A program made the translations under genes and the position numbers. Under the pieces are notes generated by a model that saw nothing but the letters and a program-made list of their open reading frames with translations, had not been told where the DNA came from and did no database searches. From contig NZ_CP049910.1 of NCBI RefSeq assembly GCF_011305995.1, forward strand, positions 248,001 to 312,000: a DNA stretch of 64,000 bases. Reading direction: 5' to 3'. The stretch is from Diaphorobacter sp. HDW4A (GTDB taxonomy: Bacteria; Pseudomonadota; Gammaproteobacteria; Burkholderiales; Burkholderiaceae_C). Below, in pieces: positions 39,470 through 49,469 of this stretch. Numbering within the stretch: the first letter of the stretch is position 1; every line of letters starts with the position of its first letter.

Positions 39470-40194
39470 ACGACGACGCACCGACATCATCGACCGCAGC
39501 GCGCGAAGCCGAGAACGTGCGCGACCGCTACGCCCGCCGCGACGGCGCGCGCGATGCGAACCGCTACAGCCTGAGCGATCCCTATGCGCTTGCCGTCTGG
39601 CAGGAACGCCAACGCAAGATGTTGCGCATGCTTGCCGAAAAAGGGTTGAGAGATTTGGGGGCGCTCGATGTGCTGGATCTGGGCTGCGGCAGCGGCGGCA
39701 ACCTGCTGGATCTGCTGCGTCTTGGCGTCGCGCCGGATCGCCTGCAGGGCATCGAGTTGCTCGCGGAGCGCGCCGAGGCCGCGCGCGCCGTGTTGCCTGC
39801 AAGCTGCAGCATCTGGAATGCCGATGCGCTGACGCTCGACATCCCCGCGCAGAGTCAGGATGTGATCGTGCTGTTCACGGTGTTTTCCTCGATTCTTTCC
39901 GATACGGTGCAGCAGCAGATCGCTGATCAGGCGTGGCGCTGGCTGCGGCCCGGCGGGGTGGTGCTCTGGCACGATTTTGTCTACGACAATCCGCGCAATC
40001 CGGATGTGCGTGCGGTGCCCCTCACGCGCGTGCGCGCGCTGTTTCCGGAGGCGCACGTGCGCAGCGAGCGCATCACGCTCGCGCCGCCTCTGGGCCGTGC
40101 GGCCTGCCGCATGAGTCCTGCGCTGTATCCGTTGTTGAATGCCATTCCGTTGCTGCGCACGCATGTGCTGTGCACGCTTGCCAAACCTTTGTGA
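39466..40194 (+). CDS. Second class I SAM-dependent methyltransferase
   Basis: This 242-residue protein has the SAM motif [16 protein letters not shown] (about residues 67-82), an acidic residue in [12 protein letters not shown], and [15 protein letters not shown], typical of class I methyltransferases. It is unrelated in detail to the methyltransferase two genes upstream, so the glycan may carry two methyl groups. ATG 39466 overlaps the previous stop by 4 bp; the upstream extension of the frame is inside the glycosyltransferase gene. Confidence 0.83.
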   Translation: MNDDAPTSSTAAREAENVRDRYARRDGARDANRYSLSDPYALAVWQERQRKMLRMLAEKGLRDLGALDVLDLGCGSGGNLLDLLRLGVAPDRLQGIELLAERAEAARAVLPASCSIWNADALTLDIPAQSQDVIVLFTVFSSILSDTVQQQIADQAWRWLRPGGVVLWHDFVYDNPRNPDVRAVPLTRVRALFPEAHVRSERITLAPPLGRAACRMSPALYPLLNAIPLLRTHVLCTLAKPL

Positions 40195-41369
40195 TGAAGA
40201 CTCCGATGACCGAAGCTCAAACCCTGTTGCCGTTTGCCCTGCCCGATGTAGGCGAGGAGGAGATCGCTGAGGTCGTGGACACGCTGCGCTCCGGTTGGCT
40301 CACCACGGGGCCCAAGACCAAGCGATTCGAGCAGGCGTTCGCGGAGTTTCTCGGCGATGCGTCGCTCGAGACCGTGGCGGTGAACTCTGCGACAGCGGGC
40401 CTGCATCTGGCGCTTGAGGCTGCGGGCGTCGGCCCCGGAGACGAGGTGATCACGACCACCCACACCTTCACCGCGAGTGCCGAAGTGATCCGTTATCTCG
40501 GTGCCGATCCGGTGCTGGTGGACATCGAAGAGCATAGCCTTTGCATCGATCCGCGCGAGATCGAAAAGCACATCACCGCGCGCACCAAGGCCATCATTCC
40601 AGTGCACTTTGGCGGGCGCAGCGCCGACATGACGGCGATTCTCGACATCGCCCATCGCCATGGCCTCAAGGTGATTGAGGACGCCGCCCACGCACTGCCG
40701 TGCACGCATCGCGGCGCGATGATCGGCACGCTCGCGAGCGACGCGGCGGTGTTCAGCTTCTACGCGAACAAGACCATGACGACGGGCGAGGGCGGCATGC
40801 TGGTCACCCGCGATGCGGCGCTGGCCAAGCGGGCGCGCACCATGCGCCTGCACGGCATCGACCGCGATGCGTTCGCGCGCTTCAATTCCAAGGTGCCCGC
40901 TTGGCGCTACGACATCGTCGCGCCGGGCTTCAAATACAACATGACGGACATCGCGGCGGCCATTGGCCTCGTGCAACTCAAGCGTGTGCGCGATATGCAG
41001 CAGCGCCGCGCCGAGATCGCGCGCCAGTTCGATGCCGCGTTTGCACTAATGAACGTCGTGCGGCCACCGCACGCGGAAAACGGCGATGTGCATTCATGGC
41101 ATCTCTATCCAATCCTCGTGCCCGAGGGCGTGGATCGCGACGCCTTCATCGAGCGTATGTTCGAACAGGGCATAGGCATGAGCGTGCACTACATTCCGCT
41201 GCACCAGCAGAGCTACTGGCGCGAGTCGTGCAAGCTCGACGCGAAGGACTTTCCGGTGAGTCAGTCGGTCTACGAGCGCACGGCGTCGCTGCCGATCTAC
41301 ACGCGCATGACGGATGCCGATGTGCAGCGGGTGGTCGCGGCTGTGCGCTCTGCGCTGGAGATGCGGTGA
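40194..41369 (+). CDS. DegT/DnrJ/EryC1 sugar aminotransferase (PglE/ArnB type)
   Basis: This PLP enzyme of 391 residues transfers an amino group to a 4-keto sugar nucleotide. The start [23 protein letters not shown] and [10 protein letters not shown] are family features, HFGG and EDAAHA contact the cofactor, and the PLP lysine is in [12 protein letters not shown]. With the PglF-type dehydratase encoded two genes later it should make a UDP-4-amino-4,6-dideoxy sugar. Its ATG overlaps the preceding stop by one base (TGATG), and its stop overlaps the next GTG by 4 bp. Confidence 0.9.
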   Translation: MKTPMTEAQTLLPFALPDVGEEEIAEVVDTLRSGWLTTGPKTKRFEQAFAEFLGDASLETVAVNSATAGLHLALEAAGVGPGDEVITTTHTFTASAEVIRYLGADPVLVDIEEHSLCIDPREIEKHITARTKAIIPVHFGGRSADMTAILDIAHRHGLKVIEDAAHALPCTHRGAMIGTLASDAAVFSFYANKTMTTGEGGMLVTRDAALAKRARTMRLHGIDRDAFARFNSKVPAWRYDIVAPGFKYNMTDIAAAIGLVQLKRVRDMQQRRAEIARQFDAAFALMNVVRPPHAENGDVHSWHLYPILVPEGVDRDAFIERMFEQGIGMSVHYIPLHQQSYWRESCKLDAKDFPVSQSVYERTASLPIYTRMTDADVQRVVAAVRSALEMR

Positions 41370-41977
41370 GCGCCAAGCGGGCCATGGATGTGTTGGGCGC
41401 GTCGCTCGGATTGCTGGTGTTCTCTCCGTTGCTCGTGGCCTGCGCGATTGCCGTCAGGCTGGACTCGCCCGGGCCGCTGCTGTTCCGGCAGGAGCGCGTG
41501 GGGCGGCATGGTGTGCCATTTCGCATCCGCAAGTTCCGCACCATGCGGGTGACGGATGGTTCGGGGCCGCAGGTCACGGCGGCGGGCGATGCGCGCATCA
41601 CCGCTGTAGGACGGCTGCTCAGACGCAGCAAGTTGGACGAGTTGCCGCAGCTCATCGACGTGCTTGTGGGTAACATGAGCCTCGTGGGGCCGAGGCCCGA
41701 GGTGCCGCGCTATATGGCGCAGTATCCGCAGGCGGCACGTGAAAAAATTCTGTCGGTGCGCCCCGGCATCACCGACAACGCGGCGATTGCGTTCCGTGAC
41801 GAGGAGCGCATGCTGGCGGCCAGCAGCGATGTCGAGCGCACGTATGTCGAGGAGATCCTGCCGATCAAGCAGCGCTTCTATCTCGAGTATGTGACGCATC
41901 AGAGCGTGACGGGTGATCTGGCGATCCTCGCACGCACGGTTTGGGCAATTGTGGGTCCGCAAAGGCGGCAATCATGA
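41366..41977 (+). CDS. Undecaprenyl-phosphate phosphosugar transferase (PglC type)
   Basis: The 203-residue monotopic membrane enzyme starts glycan assembly by moving a phosphosugar from a UDP-sugar to undecaprenyl phosphate. It has a single N-terminal re-entrant helix (about residues 6-26), [46 protein letters not shown] and a basic C-terminus. The small size matches PglC rather than the larger WcaJ/WbaP forms. It overlaps both neighbouring genes by 4 bp. Confidence 0.92.
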   Translation: MSAKRAMDVLGASLGLLVFSPLLVACAIAVRLDSPGPLLFRQERVGRHGVPFRIRKFRTMRVTDGSGPQVTAAGDARITAVGRLLRRSKLDELPQLIDVLVGNMSLVGPRPEVPRYMAQYPQAAREKILSVRPGITDNAAIAFRDEERMLAASSDVERTYVEEILPIKQRFYLEYVTHQSVTGDLAILARTVWAIVGPQRRQS

Positions 41978-43815
41978 GTGTGAATGGAATTCATTGGAGT
42001 CGCGACAAGGTCTTGTTCGCGCTGGCGGACATCGTCATGGTGGCGCTCGCCTGGGGCATTGCGTTCTGGCTGCGCTTCAATTTCGAGCTGCCTGCCGAGT
42101 ACCGCACCATGGCGCTCGACACCATGCCATGGGCCGTCGGTTGCATGGTGGTGGGCTTGGCCGTGGCGCGCGTGCAGCGGCAGGCGTGGCGTTATGTGGG
42201 GCTTGCGGATCTGCGCCAGCTTGCCTGGGGCGTGCTGCTCGGCGTGCTCGCGACCGTGGCCTGCGTGATGGTGCTGCGCTACCCGGGCTTTGCGCGTTCG
42301 GTGTTCCCGATTTTCGGATTGCTGGTGCTTGCGATGCTGGCCGGTGCGCGGGCCACCTGGCGCTCCATCGCCGAGCAACGGCATGCGCGTGGCGGTGCGG
42401 GCGGGCAGTCGTCGCTGATCATCGCGGGCACGCTGGAAGAGGCCGATCAGGCACTGCGCACGCTTAAGGGATCGCAGGCCTGGCAGGTGGTGGGCATCGT
42501 CTCGCCGCGTGATCAGGACGTGAGCCAGAGCCTGCAGAACGTGAGCGTTCTCGGCACGATCAACCAGCTCGGAGACATCGCCGAGGCGCACGGCGTGCAC
42601 TCCGTGTTGCTGGCGAGCGTGCCCGGTTCGGCGCTGCGGCGCGAGGTGCTGCTGCGCTGGTCGGGCTCGCAGCTCAATTTGCTGACCATGCCGACGGCCG
42701 ACCATTGGCTCAACTCGCCCGCGACCGATCTCAGGCAGGTCGATCTGGAAGACCTGCTCGGCCGCACACCGGTGGCGCTCGATGCGGGCGATCTGGCCGA
42801 ATGGCTGTCGGGCCAGACGGTGATGATCACCGGCGCGGGCGGCTCCATCGGCTCGGAACTTTGCCGACAGGTCGCGCGCTTCGGCGTGTCGCGCCTGGTG
42901 TGCGTGGACGTGTCCGAGGCGGCCATCTACACGCTGGAGCAGGAGCTGCGCATCGCGCATCCCGAGATGCTCGGCAACTACTACACGGCCAATGTGCGCG
43001 AGCACGAACGCATGCTGGCGATTGCCCAGAAGCACCATCCGGTGGTGATCTTCCACGCGGCGGCCTACAAGCATGTGCCGCTCATGGAGGAAAGCAACGA
43101 GGTCGAGGCGCTGCGCACCAATGTGCTGGGCACACTCAACGTCGCGCGCGTGGCGGGCGAGTGCGGGGCGCAGCGCTTTGTGCTGGTCTCCACCGACAAG
43201 GCGGTGAATCCCACGAGCATCATGGGCGCGAGCAAGCGGCTTGCCGAGCGCGTGGTGCAGGCCATGGCGGACCGTTATCCGATCACCGAATACGTCGCGG
43301 TGCGTTTCGGCAATGTGCTGGGATCGAGCGGCTCCGTCGTGCCGCTGTTCACCTCGCAGATCGCACGCGGCGGGCCGGTGACGGTGACGCATCCCGACAT
43401 CGTTCGCTATTTCATGACCATCCCCGAGGCCGCGCAGCTTGTGGTGCAGGCGGGTCGTCTGGGGCAGTCGGGGCAGATCTATGTGCTCGACATGGGCGAG
43501 CCGGTGAAGATCGTCGAGCTCGCGCGCCTGCTGATCCGCCTTTCGGGTCGCACCGAGACGGAAGTGCCCATCGTGTTCACCGGCTTGCGACCTGGCGAGA
43601 AGCTGTTCGAGGAATGGCTTGCGAACGACGAGACTACTTCGGCCACCGATCATCCACAGCTGCGCGTGGTGCATCAGACAGCGGTCGTGCTGTCATTCAA
43701 TGAGCTTGAGCGGCTGCACGCATGGGTCGAAGAACTGGGTCCAGCGCCTGCTCCGAATGTGCTGCGCAGCGGCCTGCACGGCTATGTGCAGGAGTACCGT
43801 GTGCGCGGGGCCTGA
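41974..43815 (+). CDS. Membrane UDP-sugar 4,6-dehydratase (PglF/WbpM/CapD type)
   Basis: The 613-residue protein has four N-terminal membrane helices (about residues 12-130), a nucleotide-binding linker domain, and a C-terminal short-chain-dehydrogenase domain. NAD binding is by MITGAGGSIGSELCRQ, and the active site is STDKAVNPTSIMGASKR, with Met in place of the usual Tyr, as in WbpM and PglF. It converts UDP-GlcNAc to the 4-keto-6-deoxy sugar, the substrate for the aminotransferase gene in this cassette. ATG 41974 overlaps the previous gene by 4 bp. It is the last gene of the cassette. Confidence 0.92.
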   Translation: MSVNGIHWSRDKVLFALADIVMVALAWGIAFWLRFNFELPAEYRTMALDTMPWAVGCMVVGLAVARVQRQAWRYVGLADLRQLAWGVLLGVLATVACVMVLRYPGFARSVFPIFGLLVLAMLAGARATWRSIAEQRHARGGAGGQSSLIIAGTLEEADQALRTLKGSQAWQVVGIVSPRDQDVSQSLQNVSVLGTINQLGDIAEAHGVHSVLLASVPGSALRREVLLRWSGSQLNLLTMPTADHWLNSPATDLRQVDLEDLLGRTPVALDAGDLAEWLSGQTVMITGAGGSIGSELCRQVARFGVSRLVCVDVSEAAIYTLEQELRIAHPEMLGNYYTANVREHERMLAIAQKHHPVVIFHAAAYKHVPLMEESNEVEALRTNVLGTLNVARVAGECGAQRFVLVSTDKAVNPTSIMGASKRLAERVVQAMADRYPITEYVAVRFGNVLGSSGSVVPLFTSQIARGGPVTVTHPDIVRYFMTIPEAAQLVVQAGRLGQSGQIYVLDMGEPVKIVELARLLIRLSGRTETEVPIVFTGLRPGEKLFEEWLANDETTSATDHPQLRVVHQTAVVLSFNELERLHAWVEELGPAPAPNVLRSGLHGYVQEYRVRGA

Positions 43816-43834
43816 GCTTCTGGAAAGAAAAAAT

Positions 43835-44473
43835 TCAGCGCGAGATGCCGGTTTTCTCAAGCACGTCGCTGACGAGTTCGAGACGCGCGAGCGGGTTGTC
43901 CAGTGACATCATGCGTTGCTTGAGTTCGAGCGGCATCGGCAGTAGCTCGCACCAGCGGTTGGAAACCCATGCGCAGTCATCGAGCTGCGCAGCCGTCGGC
44001 GTGGCCAGAGAGGCAGCCGCTTCCGGTGTGCGTTCGCGCAGCGACTGCAGCGCGGTGGCGAGCAGGTCGGCGCAGCTTTTCAACTCTTCGGGAACGGCCA
44101 CGTTCAGGTCTGCTGGAATCATCGTGACATCCGCCACCCAGAGGCCGTGACCGAGCAAGCGCTGGTTGTCGATGTGAAAGCGCTCACTTCCCTTGCAGCG
44201 CACCGCCAGCAAACCGGCCTGCGGAGTCTGCAGTTCCTCGATGTTGGCCAGCGTGCCAACGCGGTAGAGCTGCTCCTGCGGCGCGCCTGCCCGGCGGACT
44301 TCGGTACCGCTTTCCAGCGCCACTACGCCGAAAGGCGCACCCGCCTGATGGCACTTGCGGACCATGTCGAGGTAGCGCACCTCGAACACGCGCAAAGAGA
44401 GTTCTCCGTCGGGAAACAGCACGGTGCCGAGCGGGAACAGCGGCAGGGAAGACAGTGTCAGTTGTTGGGGCAT
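43835..44473 (-). CDS. LON N-terminal (PUA-like) substrate-binding domain protein
   Basis: The 212-residue protein contains only the LON substrate-binding domain: LPLFPLGTVLFPDGELSLRVFE at the start and an alpha-helical bundle at the end. The AAA+ and protease domains of Lon are absent. Such stand-alone proteins are common in proteobacteria, with no settled function. It ends 19 bp from the convergent PglF-type gene and is divergent from the YggT gene. Confidence 0.88.
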   Translation of the reverse strand: MPQQLTLSSLPLFPLGTVLFPDGELSLRVFEVRYLDMVRKCHQAGAPFGVVALESGTEVRRAGAPQEQLYRVGTLANIEELQTPQAGLLAVRCKGSERFHIDNQRLLGHGLWVADVTMIPADLNVAVPEELKSCADLLATALQSLRERTPEAAASLATPTAAQLDDCAWVSNRWCELLPMPLELKQRMMSLDNPLARLELVSDVLEKTGISR

Positions 44474-44558
44474 GTGACGTACGTTGCGATCTGCATCGCT
44501 ATCATCCCACGTTGCGTGCGCTCATTCGGATGCGTGCGCGGAATTAGTTTTGAACACC

Positions 44559-45119
44559 ATGATTTTTCAGATTGTCTCTTTGTTGCTGGACATTGCCTGT
44601 GGGCTGTTCACCGGTGCCTGCCTGCTGCGCCTGTACATGCAGATGCAGCGCATTTCCTTCGCCAATCCGGTGGGCCAACTCGTGTTCGTGCTGACGGACT
44701 GGCTGGTGATTCCGCTGCGCAAGTTCGTGCCATCGGCTGGGCGCTGGGATCTGTCGTGTCTGATCGGCGCATTTCTCGGTCAGCTGGTGCAGTATCTGAT
44801 TCTGTCGCTGTTCGTGGGCGCGAGCGCAGCCTTTGTGCTCGCTCCGCTGATGGCGGTGTTTGGCGTGGCGCGCGCAGCGATCTCGGGAATGATGGGACTG
44901 GTGATCATCAACGCGATCCTGTCCTGGGTGCAGTCGCGCTCGCCGATCACGGCTGTGCTGGAGCGATTGTGCGAACCGGTGCTCAGACCGATCCGTCGCG
45001 TAGTGCCGCTGATGGGTGGGATTGACTTTTCACCGCTGCTTGCCTTGGTCGTTCTTCAAGTGTTGATGATCGTGCTTCAGCATCTGCAAGCCAGCGTGCT
45101 CAGCATTGCTGCCGGTTGA
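44559..45119 (+). CDS. YggT family membrane protein
   Basis: The 186-residue inner-membrane protein contains two YggT repeats, each of two helices with an amphipathic segment. The second includes ILSWVQSRSPITAVLERLCEPVLRPIRRVVP, which closely follows the family pattern. YggT proteins are linked to osmotic tolerance and potassium uptake in E. coli, but their mechanism is unknown. ATG 44559 is chosen; an in-frame TTG lies at 44550. A strong terminator follows. Confidence 0.9.
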   Translation: MIFQIVSLLLDIACGLFTGACLLRLYMQMQRISFANPVGQLVFVLTDWLVIPLRKFVPSAGRWDLSCLIGAFLGQLVQYLILSLFVGASAAFVLAPLMAVFGVARAAISGMMGLVIINAILSWVQSRSPITAVLERLCEPVLRPIRRVVPLMGGIDFSPLLALVVLQVLMIVLQHLQASVLSIAAG

Positions 45120-45132
45120 GGTCTGGTCCACC

Positions 45133-45174
45133 AAAAAACCGCCAGCGCCCTTGCGGACGCTGGCGGTTTTTTTT
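45133..45174 (+). terminator. Terminator after yggT
   Basis: AAAAAACCGCCAGCG (45133-45147) pairs with CGCTGGCGGTTTTTT (45158-45172) around a 10-nt loop, with eight T residues in all. Confidence 0.95.
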
Positions 45175-45455
45175 ATGAGCGTCAGGAAAGCGAATTTCAG
45201 AGCACGGAATCTTTCTGCAGGTGTTGCTGCATGGCTGGCAATGGAGCGATCGTCTGGCGAGGTATCTGGTAGCTGCGAAACACGCATCAGTGCCAGCCCT
45301 CGTGAGAACCACGCGCAAACCTCGTCGTCTATGAACTAGATGTTTTAATTTGATGTTATTGATTCAATATGTAACAATAAATCATGCGACTCACGTAGCG
45401 CAGGTGCGGGCTCCACTTGGAGCGTATTCCTTTTTTGGCTTTTTGTTCAGTCATC
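45175..45455 (+). promoter_or_regulatory. AT-rich promoter region of the IPTL-CTERM gene
   Basis: This 281-bp stretch has no gene and becomes AT-rich from 45335. A possible promoter is TTGATG (45350-45355), 16 bp, TAACAA (45372-45377). The spacer holds the palindrome TATTGA-T-TCAATA (45357-45369), which could be an operator. The match is moderate. Confidence 0.4.
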
Positions 45456-48344
45456 ATGATCCGTTCCACCTGCGCTTTGTCAGAGACCGTCAACCGTGCA
45501 ATTTTCAATACGGGACACCATCCGTTCAAGCCGTCACGATGGTTGGATGCGGCTGTTCTGTTTGTAGTTTTGTTGAGCCTGCTGGTGTGGAGCGCAACGG
45601 TTCACGCAGCTCCCGTGCTGCGTACGCAAGTCACTCAAAACGGTGACTTCGTGATCATCGGGAACACCTTGGGCCAGGATTGCGCATCCGGTATCCCCGC
45701 TCCCGTGGTCGGCACCTTGGGTGCGTGTGGCACCAGCACAGCTGATTCAGCGATTGACGTCTTCTGGCGCTCCGATTCACCTGCAATGGGCCAGGCCGAA
45801 GCCAGCACATCCATTTCCGCCGCACAAGCTCGAAGCACTGCAGTGCTGAACTTGCCCACTGGCGCGCGCGTCACGCATGCATATCTCTATTGGGCCGCCA
45901 ATAGAACGGCGGCCACCAACATGGGGCTCAATGCCACATTGGCGCGCCCGGGCGTTTTCAGCGAGGTCATTCAAAGTTCTGACACACAAACTGCCGTGAA
46001 TGACAGCTATCGATCATTCAGCGACATCACCCCGTTGGTGCAAGAGCACGGAACGGGCGCTTATCAGTTGGGCGGCATTGACCTTATTCCGCTTTCGAAT
46101 GTGAGCAACGCCAATCTGTTTGCCGCCTGGTGGATGGTCGTGCTGTATGAACTGGATGGGGATGTGCTGCGCAATCTGGCAGTGTTTGATGGCTTGGACC
46201 CGGTAGGCAGTGGGAGCCCGGTCAACGCCAGCTTGAGCGGTTTCAAAGTTCCATCGGCTGCGTTTGACGCCAAACTGGGCCTCGTCGCATTGGAAGGGGA
46301 TATCACCTCCACTGGAGATAGCTTGTCATTCAACGGCACGGTTTTGAGCAATGCGCTCAACCCACAGGACAATTTTTTCAACAGCACGCGCAGCCATTTT
46401 GGGACTGCTGTGAGCGTAGTGGGTGATTTGCCCCAAACCACGGGTGCTGCGGGCAGTTTGTCTGGCATGGACATCGATGTGGTTGATGTCAAGAACCTGC
46501 TCAACGGTGGGGACACGACCGCCAAGATCAGCGCCACGTCGACGGGTGATGTCTATTACCTGACGAGCTTTGTCACCTCCATCGCCACCTACCGCCCCTC
46601 ATTGGGGTCGAGCCAGATGGAGGTGGTTAGCCTCAATCCAGGCCCGTCGCAGCTTGGGCGCGTGCTGGAGTATTCCGTGACGGTGAACAACACGGGTACA
46701 GAAGATGCGAGAAACGTGGTGTACGCCAATCCCTTGCCCACCGGAGTCAGCCTGATTCCAGGTTCGCTCAAGATTGCGGGTGCAAGTGTCACCGATGCTG
46801 CGGGAGATGACGCGGCTGACTACAACGCCGCCACACGCACCATCAACCTGCGTTTGGGGGCAGGGGCCAATGCGGTGCAAGGCGGTAATCTGGCCGTCAA
46901 TGACAGCTTGAAGATCAGCTACCAAGTGTTGGTTGATGCGCTGTGTTCTGGCGATGTGACCTTGTCCAATCAAGGCACGGTTTCCGGTGTGGGCGTGATC
47001 AGTGGAGATTCCGTCAGCCATCAGACTGACGGTGATGCCGCAGCGGGTGGTAGTCAGCCGTTGCTGACGGCGCTGAGCATGCGCAGCCTGAGCATCGGCA
47101 ACACGTCGACGATGGGTAGTCTGACCGCCACAGCCACCACCACCACTGGCGTGGCGTGCAGCGCTCCTGTGGGCGCAGTGAGCTATCCCACAGGCAGCAG
47201 CATTGTCATCAATGCCGCCCCTACTGCGCCAGGTGCGGTGTTCGGCCAGTGGAGCGGCGATTGCGCGGGCGCCACAGGCACCAGCTGCACGGTGCTGCTC
47301 AGCAGCGATGCCGTAGTGGATGCGAGCTGGACGATGACGCCGTTGTATTCAGTGAGCCCCGTTTCCGCTGGCGGTGGAACGGTGGCTTGCACGCCGCTCA
47401 CCGTGTTTGAAGGCAGCAGCACCAATTGCACGGCGGTACCCGCTCAAGGCTACCGCACGGCATCCATGGGCGGATGCAACGGGGCAATCACCGCTGCGGG
47501 CGTTGACAACTACGTCACAGGCGCTGTGACGAGTGCATGCACGGTCACCGCCGCCTTTGAATTGCTGAACTACAGCGTCAACGCCACGGCGAATCCGCCT
47601 GCAGGTGGCTTGGTGACTTGTACGCCCGCCACGGTTGCCCATGGCAGCGCGGCCAGTTGCACGGCGGTTGCGACAACTGGTTATGTGCTCACTGGCTGGA
47701 GTGGCGATTGCAGCGGCACTGCTGCCAGCTGCAACCTGCCCAATGTGACCGCCGACCGTACCGTCACCGCACAGTTTTCCATCGTGCAGAAGAGTCTGAG
47801 CGGTACGACCATGCCAGCTGCAGGCAACAGCGCAGGTACGGCGGTTGCCGGCTTCACTGGAGGCGGTGCGAGCTGCAGGTTTGACACCAGCAGCAGCGCC
47901 TTTGTGCCTGCTCCCGCCACCTTGCCCGCAGGCCAGACCCTGCCGCACGGCATGCTGCAGTTCAAACTGCTGGGTTGTGATGCCGGTGCGACGGTGCATA
48001 TGCGGGTGGACTGGCCTGCGCCCGTGCACGGCGCGGCCAAGTACGGCAAGGCAACGGCAGGTGCCAGTGAGGCCGGCTTCTTTGCACCGGACAACCTGAG
48101 CACCTCGGGCAACACCACGGAGTTTGATGTGACTGATGGTGCGGTGGGGGATGAGGATGGCGCGAAGAACGGCGAAATCGTCGATCCGGTCGGCGCGACG
48201 GTGCCAACGGCAGTGCCGGTGGTTGCCGCTGTTCCTGTACCGACTCTGGGCCAATGGGCGCTGGTGTTGTTGAGCATGCTGGCTGCGGGCCTGAGGGTAG
48301 GTGTACTGCGCCGCACGGTATCAGTGGCTCGCGTCGGGAGGTAG
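45456..48344 (+). CDS. Large exported IPTL-CTERM surface protein
   Basis: The predicted protein has 962 residues. It begins with a long export signal (hydrophobic core about residues 30-48, ending TVHAAP) and continues with a beta-rich, Cys-poor region of about 330 residues. A DUF11-type repeat follows (VSLNPGPSQLGRVLEYSVTVNNTGTEDARNVVY), then three or four Cys-containing bacterial repeats (FGQWSGDCAGATGTSC, LTGWSGDCSGTAASC). The C-terminus is an IPTL-CTERM sorting signal: VPTLGQWALVLLSMLAAG and then basic residues. Such proteins are processed by an exosortase (XrtH is the one linked to IPTL-CTERM) and displayed at the cell surface; no exosortase gene is in this window. ATG 45456 is preferred to TTG 45417. 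Binding partner unknown. Confidence 0.85.
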   Translation: MIRSTCALSETVNRAIFNTGHHPFKPSRWLDAAVLFVVLLSLLVWSATVHAAPVLRTQVTQNGDFVIIGNTLGQDCASGIPAPVVGTLGACGTSTADSAIDVFWRSDSPAMGQAEASTSISAAQARSTAVLNLPTGARVTHAYLYWAANRTAATNMGLNATLARPGVFSEVIQSSDTQTAVNDSYRSFSDITPLVQEHGTGAYQLGGIDLIPLSNVSNANLFAAWWMVVLYELDGDVLRNLAVFDGLDPVGSGSPVNASLSGFKVPSAAFDAKLGLVALEGDITSTGDSLSFNGTVLSNALNPQDNFFNSTRSHFGTAVSVVGDLPQTTGAAGSLSGMDIDVVDVKNLLNGGDTTAKISATSTGDVYYLTSFVTSIATYRPSLGSSQMEVVSLNPGPSQLGRVLEYSVTVNNTGTEDARNVVYANPLPTGVSLIPGSLKIAGASVTDAAGDDAADYNAATRTINLRLGAGANAVQGGNLAVNDSLKISYQVLVDALCSGDVTLSNQGTVSGVGVISGDSVSHQTDGDAAAGGSQPLLTALSMRSLSIGNTSTMGSLTATATTTTGVACSAPVGAVSYPTGSSIVINAAPTAPGAVFGQWSGDCAGATGTSCTVLLSSDAVVDASWTMTPLYSVSPVSAGGGTVACTPLTVFEGSSTNCTAVPAQGYRTASMGGCNGAITAAGVDNYVTGAVTSACTVTAAFELLNYSVNATANPPAGGLVTCTPATVAHGSAASCTAVATTGYVLTGWSGDCSGTAASCNLPNVTADRTVTAQFSIVQKSLSGTTMPAAGNSAGTAVAGFTGGGASCRFDTSSSAFVPAPATLPAGQTLPHGMLQFKLLGCDAGATVHMRVDWPAPVHGAAKYGKATAGASEAGFFAPDNLSTSGNTTEFDVTDGAVGDEDGAKNGEIVDPVGATVPTAVPVVAAVPVPTLGQWALVLLSMLAAGLRVGVLRRTVSVARVGR

Positions 48345-48460
48345 CCGACGAGGCAATGCGGTGAGATGGCTCCCGGCTTTCTGAAATGCGACGGTCACCG
48401 GCAGATTGATTCGCCAGCTGCCAACACCGTAAACGGTTGAGAGAAATACACGGCAATGGA

Positions 48461-48496
48461 AAAAGCCGCCAACTCCTTGCGAAGCTGGCGGCTTTT
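48461..48496. terminator. Bidirectional terminator between IPTL gene and accD
   Basis: AAAAGCCGCCA (48461-48471) pairs with TGGCGGCTTTT (48486-48496). The A- and T-runs allow termination of the plus-strand surface-protein gene and of the minus-strand accD transcript. Confidence 0.9.
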
Positions 48497-48521
48497 CGTT
48501 TTGATAACGGGCGTTGCGGGT

Positions 48522-49394
48522 TCAGGCCACGGAGTCGGCTGGCAGGCGCTGCAGCATCGCGAGGGATTGGGCGATGGTCTGGCGTAGCTCGCGGCGGTCG
48601 CAGATGAAGTCGACGGCACCCTTGGTCTGCAGGAACTCGGCGCGCTGGAAGCCTTCTGGCAGCTTCACGCGCACGGTGGATTCGATCACGCGTGGGCCGG
48701 CAAAGCCGATCAGGGCCTTGGGCTCGGCGATCACGATGTCGCCCACGAAGGCGAAACCTGCGGAGACGCCGCCCATGGTGGGGTCGGTCAGAACGCTGAT
48801 GTAGGGCAGGCCCTTTTTGGCCAGGCGTGTGAGTGCGGCGTTGGTCTTGGCCATCTGCATAAGCGAGAGCAGGCCTTCTTGCATGCGCGCGCCGCCGGTG
48901 GCGGTGAAGCAGATGAAAGGCACCTTCTGTTCGATGGCGGTTTCGACGCCGCGCACGAAGCGCTCGCCAACCACCGAGCCCATCGAGCCGCCCATGAATT
49001 CGAATTCGAAGCAGGCCGCGACCACGTTGATGCTCTTGACCGCACCGCCCATGACGATGAGCGCATCGGTCTCGCCGGTGTGTTCGAGCGCCTCTTTCAG
49101 GCGCTCGGGGTACTTGCGGCTGTCCTTGAACTTGAGCGGATCGACTGGCAGCACTTCCTGACCGATTTCGTAGCGGCCTTCCGGATCGAGGAAGGCGTCC
49201 AGACGTGCACGCGCACCGATACGGTGGTGGTGACCACAGGTCGGACAGACCATCTGGTTGAGTTCCAGATCGTTCTTGTAGAGCACGGATTCGCAGCTGG
49301 GACACTTGATCCAGAGGCCTTCGGGCATCTGGCGGCGTTCAGCGGGATCTGTCTGCTGAATCTTGGATGGCAGCAGTTTTTCGAGCCAGGACAT
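48522..49394 (-). CDS. accD: Acetyl-CoA carboxylase carboxyltransferase subunit beta
   Basis: AccD and AccA together transfer CO2 from biotin to acetyl-CoA, making malonyl-CoA for the fatty-acid enzymes encoded at 8-14 kb. The 290-residue protein has the N-terminal zinc ribbon with Cys31, Cys34, Cys50 and Cys53 and the crotonase-fold core ([32 protein letters not shown]). ATG 49394 has a GGAAAGGAAA ribosome binding site. It ends the trpFBA-accD series. Confidence 0.97.
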   Translation of the reverse strand: MSWLEKLLPSKIQQTDPAERRQMPEGLWIKCPSCESVLYKNDLELNQMVCPTCGHHHRIGARARLDAFLDPEGRYEIGQEVLPVDPLKFKDSRKYPERLKEALEHTGETDALIVMGGAVKSINVVAACFEFEFMGGSMGSVVGERFVRGVETAIEQKVPFICFTATGGARMQEGLLSLMQMAKTNAALTRLAKKGLPYISVLTDPTMGGVSAGFAFVGDIVIAEPKALIGFAGPRVIESTVRVKLPEGFQRAEFLQTKGAVDFICDRRELRQTIAQSLAMLQRLPADSVA

Positions 49395-49469
49395 AGGTTT
49401 CCTTTCCAATACGCAAGCGCCTCAGTTCATTTCATTTTGTGAAATACGGAACGAGGCGCAACTGCGGGA

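Noticed and set aside
41899..43674. 591-codon minus-strand ORF opposite the PglF-type dehydratase gene
   Set aside because: The sense strand encodes a complete, motif-bearing enzyme; the antisense product is His/Arg/Gln-rich with no domain, typical of a mirror frame in GC-rich DNA.
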